The notes under the pieces: generated by a model
What the model saw: only the letters and a program-made list of their open reading frames with translations
Databases searched by the model: none
Told to the model about the DNA's origin: nothing
Made by a program: the position numbers and the translations under genes
Shown: piece by piece, positions 57,612 to 64,000 of the stretch
Layout of the letters: each line of letters opens with the position of its first letter
Numbering within the stretch: the stretch's first letter is position 1
Assembly: GCA_026709335.1 (NCBI GenBank)
Contig: JAPOTE010000087.1
Location: 1 to 64,000, forward strand
Reading direction: 5' to 3'
Origin: Bacteroidota bacterium
Lineage (GTDB): Bacteria > Bacteroidota > Rhodothermia > Rhodothermales > Bin80
Length of the DNA: 64,000 nucleotides

Positions 57612-57902
57612 ATGAACACATCACTTGACTCAAAGGCAGTAGTTCCCAAGAAGAAAATATCAACAGGACGGTTACGGTTTCGTGTCTTATTGCTGGTTTT
57701 GGGAGCAGTCGCTCTTTTCTTTATCATGCAACAAGTATTAAATCCTTTTGGAGATAGAGAGTATACTGAAGTCCCCCACGGAAATCATTCGCATTTTGTC
57801 CCTAAAGATCGCGATCCACGAGTTCCGCTTTCTAATTTCCCGACTCGTCCGCCCGCAGAGAACGAAAGAATTACCCCCGATGGTCGCATCGTCCCAAAAT
57901 GA
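57612..57902 (+). CDS. Small single-pass membrane protein, hypothetical
   Basis: A 96-residue protein with a basic cytosolic N-terminus, one membrane helix (RVLLLVLGAVALFFIMQQVL) and a hydrophilic Pro-rich periplasmic tail that ends in DGRIVPK. No family is recognised. It is divergent from the glycosyltransferase gene. Composition and the clean TM plus linker make it a plausible gene, but no function can be inferred. Confidence 0.6.
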   Translation: MNTSLDSKAVVPKKKISTGRLRFRVLLLVLGAVALFFIMQQVLNPFGDREYTEVPHGNHSHFVPKDRDPRVPLSNFPTRPPAENERITPDGRIVPK

Positions 57903-58020
57903 TACTGACCTAAAGTTAGGGAACGGATCCGGCTTGAGCACAATTATTTGAGAAGGACCAGTAGGTGGGCGTATGAATTTCGGAATGAGTAAAGGGCAAT
58001 GGTCATAGAAGGGATGGTAA

Positions 58021-59440
58021 GAAACGGTTGCAGTATCAAGATTTGGCCAAGTAATGGATTCAATCAGGGCGTCTGGGAAAATATATACACCGCGCTGGGT
58101 AGTAGATTATATGTTGATCCTGCTGTTGGACGAATCACTGAAAGATCTTCAAATTTGCAATTCCACATGTGGACCTGGCGACTTTCTTGTATCAATTGCT
58201 GAGCACGTCTGCGAGCGCGCACGTAAAGCCTCCCATAGTAACCTTCCCCGATACATTGCGACCTTGAGGAAATTGACCGGATACAATGTCGATGAAGAAG
58301 CCGTTAAGCACTGCCAGGAAAGGCTCTCATCTGTTGTGAGAAAGAGGTTAGGTCAAGATCTATCGAATGAATTTTGGCAAGTGCGAAAAATAGATGCAAT
58401 GGATACCTGGGAGCATGATCAGGGACGATTTAACTGGGTTCTAGGCAATCCACCTTACGTTCGGATTCAACATTTGGAATCTGATCGCAAGGATAGGATC
58501 AAACGGTCCGGGTGGAGCTATTTTTATGGATCAAGTGATCTCTATATCGTGTTTTTTTTGAGTTAGCGTTGCGGTTGCTCAAAAAAAGACAGTCTTGTTT
58601 CTCTTCGTGATTTTCAGGTATTTCCGGGTGTAAGCACCTATACTTGCATTACGCATATTTGTAAAGGTGAGATTTGTAGTGATGGAGTAATTCGTCAGTG
58701 GAATGGAAAGTCGTTTTCCGTACAGGCCAGCCTTGTCAAATCCGAATTAGGTTGAACAGTTGGTGACAATTATTCTCAAACAGCAAAAAACAAAGTTTGC
58801 CAAACTCGCTGACATTGCAGATATACGTATTGGAATTCAAGCTCTGGCGGGCAAGGTGTTTATTCTTGAAGTAGTTAATTGGGAGGGTGAATTTGTAATT
58901 GTAAAAAGCGGTGAGAGGCATTTTTCCATTGAAAAAAGCAGTCAAGTGAATCCTAAAATCATCTACTTTGAAGGAGGGAAAAGACAAGGTGAATCGGGTT
59001 ATATTTTACCCCTACGTTGATGGAAAACTGGTAGATGAGAATGAGTTTTCCGTCGATTTCCTCGTGCATATCATTGATTTCTTGAAACCAAACCCCAATT
59101 ACTCGCTCGTGACAAAGGTGCATTCCTCGAATCAAAATGGTATGGATTTGAACGTGAAGTTGGAATACAAAGTGCGCTTGGGCGCAAAATTCTGACACCT
59201 GCAATGAATTCCAGGCCAAACTTCCAAATGTGCAATGACCCTGACATCGTGTTTTATTCAGGCTATTCCGTTAAGCCTCGTAACGGGGTAAAGTTGGCCA
59301 CTTTGCAAAAGGCATTGAACAGTCTGGAGATGGACCATCACATAAGGGCATTTGCATAGCCACTCTGAAATGGCTGGCACAGCTATGCCAAACGCCATAT
59401 TGCGAACTTCCCGATAGACGCAGAGCTCGTCAACTCATAA
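58021..59440 (+). pseudogene. Decayed adenine-specific DNA methyltransferase (type II/IIG-like)
   Basis: Fragments of one N6-adenine methyltransferase appear in order in different frames. The first frame (58021-58566) has ASGKIYTPRWVVDYM, NSTCGPGDFLVSI (SAM motif I, normally DPACGSG) and the catalytic NPPYVRIQ. A run of eight T at 58552-58559 shifts the frame: with one T fewer the protein would continue VFFELALRLLKK. Further pieces follow: DFQVFPGVSTYTCI (about 58604), AKLADIADIRIGIQ (58800), RVIFYPYVDGKLVDENEF (about 58990), then WYGFEREVGIQSALGRKILTP and FYSGYSVKPRNGVKLATLQK (59119-59359), and finally SYAKRHIANFPID before a stop at 59438. At least four frame changes and a probable internal deletion are needed. 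The gene is dead. No restriction enzyme gene was found. Confidence 0.88.
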
Positions 59441-59656
59441 TAACACGAGTTGGATACGATTGTACTTACTCATATCTATTCTCTTGGGAATTATATCCAT
59501 GAGTAACAAGCTCATGAATCCATTTGACGGGTTCATGGAGTTCCCAACGGAAACGCTCCTCGCCGTCCATTCACACACCGGATATGTGGTGCAGACATCG
59601 CCAATCCCGGACGTAACACTAAAGAGATACAACAATTTCCTGACTTATCAAAATTG

Positions 59657-61168
59657 TTACTTATCGATATAATTTCCATTCTCTTCCTCATCAGGATTCA
59701 GCGAGCCTAGTACGCTTCCCATGATATCGGAGTAAGTCAGATCTTCTTTGCCGATCATGGATGCCTGACAGAGTCCCTCGAGCACCAATTCTTTAAGCGT
59801 CCAGTTTTCTTTTTTGATGACCGGCGATTTTTTGCCTACGGGGAATTGGCGGTTTATTAATTGATCCAGTCCCTTAACTGCCTTCAAATGCTTCTTGAGT
59901 TCTGAATCGGGCAGTTCAGGATCAAGTGTCAATGTATTGCCTTTGGCAAACCAATCCATGATATCACTGTATGTTTCCCGTTCTTTTCCTTTGAGGCTGG
60001 GATCTGGGAAATATTTGGCAAAAACCTTTTTGATAGCTTTTCCAATAAGGAGGCGTGCCACCTTTTGGGGGCCTTCCTGCTCTCCTTCATAGACCAGTTC
60101 AAGTTTGCCGGTGATTGCCGATTCAACATAATTTAAATCGCTGATTCTTACACATACCCGTGACAGGTTATGAAGGGCTGCTCTGCGTTCAGCATTTGCG
60201 ATTAATGCTTCAAGTAATGAACGTGTCATTCGTGCAGAAACACCAGATTTTTGATCTACATATTCACTTGTCCGCGCTTCGAAAGCAACAACTTCAGTAA
60301 TCTGACGAATGAAATGTGGAATGGTCACATGAACTCCACCGCGCTTCTGCCATGCCTCCTGATTTGTGATTGCCATTGCGGTACTGACCTCTTTAGGGTA
60401 GTGGGTCAACACCTGGCAATCAATTCGATCTTTCAGCGGAGTGATAATATTTCCTCTGTTGGTATAGTCTTCAGGGTTTGCGCTGAATACCATCATTAAA
60501 TCTAATGGGAAGCGCACATTGAAACCTCGAATTTGAATATCCTGCTCTTCCATAATGTTGAGAAGTCCAACCTGGATCCGTGCCTGTAGATCTGGAAGTT
60601 CATTGATTGCAAAAACTCCACGGTTTGTGCGTGGAATAATTCCAAAATGAATCACTTCTTCATCTGCATAGGTGAGACGGTTATGGGCGGCCTTGATAGG
60701 ATCAATGTCTCCAATCAGGTCAGCAATGGAAGTGTCTGGAGTTGCAAGTTTTTCGGCATAGCGCTCACTTCGATGGAGCCAGGAAACAGGAGTTTCGTTT
60801 CCGTTTTTACTGATGAGATCCCGTGCATATTTTGATAGGGGTGCAAAAGGGTTATCATTGAGTTCACTGCCAGCGACCACAGGAATATATTCATCAAGGA
60901 GTCGGGGAATCAGTCGAAGGATCCGGCTCTTTGCCTGTCCTCGCAATCCGAGTAGAAGAATATCATGGCGACCAAGAATTGCATTTTGAAGCTGCGGAAT
61001 AACACTTTGGTCGTAGCCAAGAATCCCGGGAAATACTTCATGCCTATTTCGAAGTCGTTTCAGGAGATTGCGTCGTAGTTCATCCTTCACGGATTCCTGT
61101 TTATAGGGAGAGGCACGCAGGTCTCCAAGCGTCTGGATATGTTCGCGTTTGACGTTCACGATGCTCAT
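59657..61168 (-). CDS. MoxR-like AAA ATPase (Mg-chelatase ChlI type)
   Basis: A 503-residue AAA+ ATPase. Walker A is GLRGQAKSR (74-82), followed by RTNRGVFAINELPDLQARIQVGLLNIMEEQDIQIRG, which holds the Walker B (FAINE) and the MoxR-type arginine region, and FPLDLMMVFSANPEDYTNRGNIITPLKDRI (sensor 1). The C-terminal part is helical. MoxR ATPases act as chaperones with a vWA-domain partner; none is adjacent here, and downstream lies degraded DNA. The gene overlaps the preceding lipoprotein gene by four bases. Confidence 0.85.
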   Translation of the reverse strand: MSIVNVKREHIQTLGDLRASPYKQESVKDELRRNLLKRLRNRHEVFPGILGYDQSVIPQLQNAILGRHDILLLGLRGQAKSRILRLIPRLLDEYIPVVAGSELNDNPFAPLSKYARDLISKNGNETPVSWLHRSERYAEKLATPDTSIADLIGDIDPIKAAHNRLTYADEEVIHFGIIPRTNRGVFAINELPDLQARIQVGLLNIMEEQDIQIRGFNVRFPLDLMMVFSANPEDYTNRGNIITPLKDRIDCQVLTHYPKEVSTAMAITNQEAWQKRGGVHVTIPHFIRQITEVVAFEARTSEYVDQKSGVSARMTRSLLEALIANAERRAALHNLSRVCVRISDLNYVESAITGKLELVYEGEQEGPQKVARLLIGKAIKKVFAKYFPDPSLKGKERETYSDIMDWFAKGNTLTLDPELPDSELKKHLKAVKGLDQLINRQFPVGKKSPVIKKENWTLKELVLEGLCQASMIGKEDLTYSDIMGSVLGSLNPDEEENGNYIDK

Positions 61169-62205
61169 GTTTTATTGAATGGTATCCACTTATACACCAG
61201 GATTGAAGGTTCTGGCGCCCAAAGTGCGATAGACAGTTGATAGGCTCCATCCGAATTGAGTCGTGCGGCAAGATCAATTGGATAAAAGTTTTTGAGGTAA
61301 CTAGGATCTGGCTCCACGAGTATGTGCTGAAGCATGCCGGAAAAATCATAGACATCTATGCGGAGCCAGCCAGCACGCTGATTCAGGACGAACCAGAATT
61401 GCCCCGCCGCTGCTGCTGAGCTGGTGATCAGGGGAGCTCCGCGGCCTTGCCCTTGCTCAAAGGCGTAGGTGCGACGTAGCATTGGGGAATCAAATCCCCA
61501 CCAGCGTAGCGTATCTGGCCCTTCAGATAAATCTTCCGACCAGGTCAGGGCCCATGGGTAAAATCCACTCAGACTCACCAGCCGATTATTGAAATGGCGC
61601 AGGAGTCCGGCATGCTTCCAAGAGGAGCCATGTAGTACGGATTCACGAATAGGAATCCCTGTTTGATCAAATGCCCACAGGAAGTGGGTAGTGTCGCGCG
61701 AAACGGCCTTTAGATAGAACCTGGATTCACTTGCCAGTGCATATTGCAATGAATTTTCCGGCGCTTCTGGAACATCTATGGAGGCGACATTTTGCATATC
61801 AACCACGAAGTGAAATTGTTGAGCCTCAGGATCAAAGACGATCAATGAATCAGAGCGCCATCCAGCAAGGTATGGGTAATTTGTGTTGGGCAATGTAAAG
61901 GAAGCTTCAGTTTTGCCATCCAGATTAAAGATAAAGATGTATCCGCTTTTGGTATCACTCGCATAGATTCGGTCATTCTGCCCAAATAATATGGTGCGGG
62001 GATTTTGGAGATGAGATTCGTGAAAGATCAGAGGGAGCCCCAGAGTATCGGGCAGAATATCTGCCGCAATTGCTCGGGACAGGGAATCTGCGGGTGAGAT
62101 CGCTTGCGGTTCAATGCGTCGGCATGATGAGGGGAAACATCCTGCTATTAATACGCAGAAAACAAGAATCAGGAAACTGGAACGGATGTGAAATAAGTGC
62201 GTCAA
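61165..62205 (-). CDS. Lipoprotein with beta-propeller-like fold
   Basis: A 346-residue lipoprotein with signal peptide and lipobox VLIAGC (Cys23). The body has repeated hydrophobic/beta segments with the DxxxGYIFIFNLDGKTEASF pattern of six-bladed (NHL-type) propellers, as found in many Bacteroidota exported proteins. It overlaps its neighbours by four bases on both sides (htrA-type upstream, MoxR downstream), so it is translationally coupled. No catalytic site is visible; a sensor or scaffold role is only a guess. Confidence 0.68.
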   Translation of the reverse strand: MTHLFHIRSSFLILVFCVLIAGCFPSSCRRIEPQAISPADSLSRAIAADILPDTLGLPLIFHESHLQNPRTILFGQNDRIYASDTKSGYIFIFNLDGKTEASFTLPNTNYPYLAGWRSDSLIVFDPEAQQFHFVVDMQNVASIDVPEAPENSLQYALASESRFYLKAVSRDTTHFLWAFDQTGIPIRESVLHGSSWKHAGLLRHFNNRLVSLSGFYPWALTWSEDLSEGPDTLRWWGFDSPMLRRTYAFEQGQGRGAPLITSSAAAAGQFWFVLNQRAGWLRIDVYDFSGMLQHILVEPDPSYLKNFYPIDLAARLNSDGAYQLSIALWAPEPSILVYKWIPFNKT

Positions 62206-63356
62206 TCTTCCAGACGTCCAATTTGCAAGCTTAGCTGTACTTTCCGATTGTTACGCAGAACATTATATGTTACCACATCTCCGGGCCTGAAGTCATAAAT
62301 ACGGGCCACATAATCGTCTTGGTTGAGAATTGGCTCATTCTCAAGTGCTATGATAAGGTCATACGGCAGGAGTCCGGCTTCTTCGGCAGGAGAGCCTGAA
62401 TCTACATCGGCAATCAGAATTCCTCGGGTGTCTGTCAGTTCCAGAGCTTCAGCAATTCGTTCAGAGACGGTGACGAAGCTTATGCCTGTATAATAGGAGC
62501 GATCTACCTTTCCTGTATCACGCAATTCATTGATGATTCGTTGCGCTCTTGCAGCCGGGACGGCAAAGCCCAAACCAACCGACCCACCGCTTTCGCTGTA
62601 GATTGCTGAATTCACCCCAATCACTTCGCCGAGAGCATTAATTAGAGGGCCTCCGGAGTTGCCCCGATTGATAGCAGCATCTGTTTGGATCATGTCATGA
62701 TAGATCCTCCCGTCCTGACTTCCCAAGTCTCTTTCAGCTGCGCTGACGACTCCTACCGTAACACTGGGGGCTGCCGCTTCAAAGAGTCCGAAAGGATTCC
62801 CAAGCGCAATTGCCCATTCTCCCACAATAGGTTCAGGAGTACTTGAAAAGCGAAGATATTCCAGTGGGGATTCGGGGGAGATCTTCAGGAGTGCCAAATC
62901 TGTCGCCTTGTCGGCTCCGATCAATTCTGCATCCAGTGTCTGTCCATCAGTGAGAGATATGGTGATTTTCGTGGCATTGCCGGCCACATGGTGATTGGTT
63001 ACGATATAGCCATCGGGGGAGATCAAAAACCCACTTCCCAGGTTCTGTACACGGCGCTCTATAATTCTTGACTGTCGTTCGGAAAAAAATTGCCCAAAGA
63101 AAGGATCCCGCAAAAAATCTGCAAAAGGGTCACGATAAACCACTTGCTGCAACTCGATGACATTGACACTCACAATAGCAGGGGTAGCTGCTTCAACCGC
63201 TCGCGTGATTGCTGTCTCTCGGCTTAAGGTCACCGAATCATTGATCGATACAGTTTGGGTTGACGCGGGCAACTGTTGCTGAGATTGCGCATTGTGCCGG
63301 CATCCAATCAGGATGACTGATAGAAAAAGTTGTATCAACACAAGAAGACGTTCCAT
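62202..63356 (-). CDS. HtrA/Deg-type periplasmic serine protease, lipid-anchored
   Basis: A 384-residue Do-like protease. The N-terminus has a lipobox (VILIGC, Cys19), so it is probably a lipoprotein. The trypsin-like domain holds His123 (TNHHVAGN), Asp153 (KATDLALLKI) and Ser234 (RGNSGGPLINALGEVIGV); the DPFFGQFF-type segment matches the DegP/Q LA loop region. One PDZ domain (about 285-380, ITSSxxPAEEAGLLPYDLIIALENEPIL) ends the protein, so it is DegS/DegQ-like rather than the two-PDZ DegP. It heads the operon with the lipoprotein and MoxR genes and would degrade misfolded envelope proteins. Confidence 0.92.
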   Translation of the reverse strand: MERLLVLIQLFLSVILIGCRHNAQSQQQLPASTQTVSINDSVTLSRETAITRAVEAATPAIVSVNVIELQQVVYRDPFADFLRDPFFGQFFSERQSRIIERRVQNLGSGFLISPDGYIVTNHHVAGNATKITISLTDGQTLDAELIGADKATDLALLKISPESPLEYLRFSSTPEPIVGEWAIALGNPFGLFEAAAPSVTVGVVSAAERDLGSQDGRIYHDMIQTDAAINRGNSGGPLINALGEVIGVNSAIYSESGGSVGLGFAVPAARAQRIINELRDTGKVDRSYYTGISFVTVSERIAEALELTDTRGILIADVDSGSPAEEAGLLPYDLIIALENEPILNQDDYVARIYDFRPGDVVTYNVLRNNRKVQLSLQIGRLED

Positions 63357-63823
63357 AAGACCGTAGCGAGTAAATTCTTTACGAGTACTGTGGGAAGTAA
63401 TCCTTATACATTGTTACCGCCTTTAAGGTACATACAAACAAAAATTGATCTTCCCTCAGGCAGGTAATTCCCCAGCTTTGTACGTTGCATACAGAATTAG
63501 TATGGTGGTGAAAAGTTTGATCTCATTTTACAGGAGTTCCTTTGATGTGGGCATGGGATTCACCTCCGGGGTGAAATTGTTTTTGTGTTTTGTGAAGGCC
63601 TCTTGCGAGTCAGATCAAAAAGATATGATTCTGCATGACCCTAACCCAACAAAAGGGGCAAAATCCGTTCGGCGAAATTCGAAGAAAAAGGTTCCATACG
63701 AGTTGTGGTGGTTAATATTTAGGGTTGATCACATTACAGCACGATTTGACTCCTAGGAGGAGTATAACCCGTGAGTATTGTCTCTGAAACGATACAGATG
63801 ACATTTGAATAAGCTGAAATTCC
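63357..63823 (-). other. Intergenic region without recognisable gene
   Basis: The 467 bases between the htrA-type gene and the partial DUF4249 gene hold no gene I can support. A 103-codon frame at 63445-63756 has no recognisable motif and a mixed composition. The htrA-operon promoter is expected in the left part. Confidence 0.4.
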
Positions 63824-64000
63824 CTATTCGGGGAAGGATAGAATAAGATTCGTATTTGTGTATCCTGCAAAAACACCTAAACCCTCGCTCACATTGGAGT
63901 ACACGGGAAATGGTTCTTCGGTCAATGGATCATAAGAGACATTGCGTTCTAATGACTGAAGATATTTGTAGTAATCTTCACTGAGTGACGAGAGAATTAG
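63824..64000 (-). CDS. Partial DUF4249-type protein, C-terminus
   Basis: The last 58 codons of a gene that enters from the right edge. The residues SLSEDYYKYLQSLERN and PFPVYSNVSEGLGVFAGY match the C-terminal signature of DUF4249 proteins, with the conserved YYKYL and SN..gGLG.FagY pattern. The N-terminus lies outside the window. By analogy with 51977-55179, a TonB-dependent receptor gene may precede it to the right. Confidence 0.78.
   Translation of the reverse strand, partial: LILSSLSEDYYKYLQSLERNVSYDPLTEEPFPVYSNVSEGLGVFAGYTNTNLILSFPE

Noticed and set aside
58021-59440. Intact restriction-modification system or novel defence island
   Set aside because: The only recognisable gene is a methyltransferase broken by several frameshifts; no nuclease or accessory defence gene adjoins it.
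63445-63756. 103-codon plus-strand frame
   Set aside because: It has no recognisable motif, and the region appears to be intergenic between two minus-strand genes.
1-64000. tRNA, rRNA or CRISPR sequences
   Set aside because: I looked through the intergenic stretches and saw no cloverleaf-like sequence, no rRNA-like block and no regularly spaced repeats.

Overview
The window looks like a chromosomal segment of a Bacteroidota/Rhodothermota-type bacterium, perhaps Rhodothermales or Balneolales; this is inference from gene content, without a phylogeny. Support comes from three secreted proteins that end in a type IX secretion (Por) sorting domain with a YPNPF-type motif (GH5 glycosidase, S8 protease, FG-GAP protein), a TonB receptor paired with a DUF4249-type lipoprotein, a DUF4212/SSS symporter pair, a B12-dependent ribonucleotide reductase, and few clear Shine-Dalgarno sites. 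I see no rRNA, tRNA or CRISPR array. Most of the window is well-packed core genome. The accessory features are a transposase remnant at the left edge, secreted repeat proteins, and a decayed DNA methyltransferase near 58-59.4 kb.

Layout. 0-13 kb: IS4-type transposase remnant, secreted spondin-GH5-CBM6 glycosidase, CCA-adding enzyme, small hypothetical protein, NrdJ, secreted S8/LRR protease. 12.7-19.6 kb (minus): hslV, NYN-domain protein, hslU, GNAT/FemAB-like protein, polytopic membrane protein and Wzx-like flippase; the last four are nearly contiguous. 19.8-25.3 kb (minus): purN-purH-mreB-mreC-dacB. 25.7-36 kb: LD-carboxypeptidase, WbqC-MscS pair, DUF4212-SSS symporter, second SSS transporter, pckA, long-chain acyl-CoA ligase. 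36-42.4 kb: moaC-floA converging on a pspA-satellite-coiled-coil-CorC operon, then pyrimidine-nucleoside phosphorylase and a cysteine-less L31. 42.4-50.3 kb: uvrB, a gene-poor kilobase, two tandem FG-GAP proteins, ADP-ribosylglycohydrolase. 50.5-57.4 kb (minus): TolB-like propeller, DUF4249 lipoprotein with TonB receptor, ilvE, glycosyltransferase 2. 57.6-64 kb: small membrane protein, methyltransferase pseudogene, MoxR ATPase, propeller lipoprotein and HtrA protease in one overlapping operon, and the C-terminus of another DUF4249 protein at the right edge.

Functional themes are cell-envelope building and quality control (MreBC, DacB, LdcA, PspA, FloA, HtrA, HslVU, flippase), uptake of organic acids or sugars with PEP carboxykinase and acyl-CoA ligase, and secretion of polymer-degrading or adhesive proteins through T9SS. 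The least ordinary arrangements are the NYN gene between hslV and hslU, the PspA operon encoding a small protein that repeats the PspA C-terminal tail, and the spondin domain fused to a GH5 enzyme. No clearly new defence system is visible; the one defence-type locus is dead.
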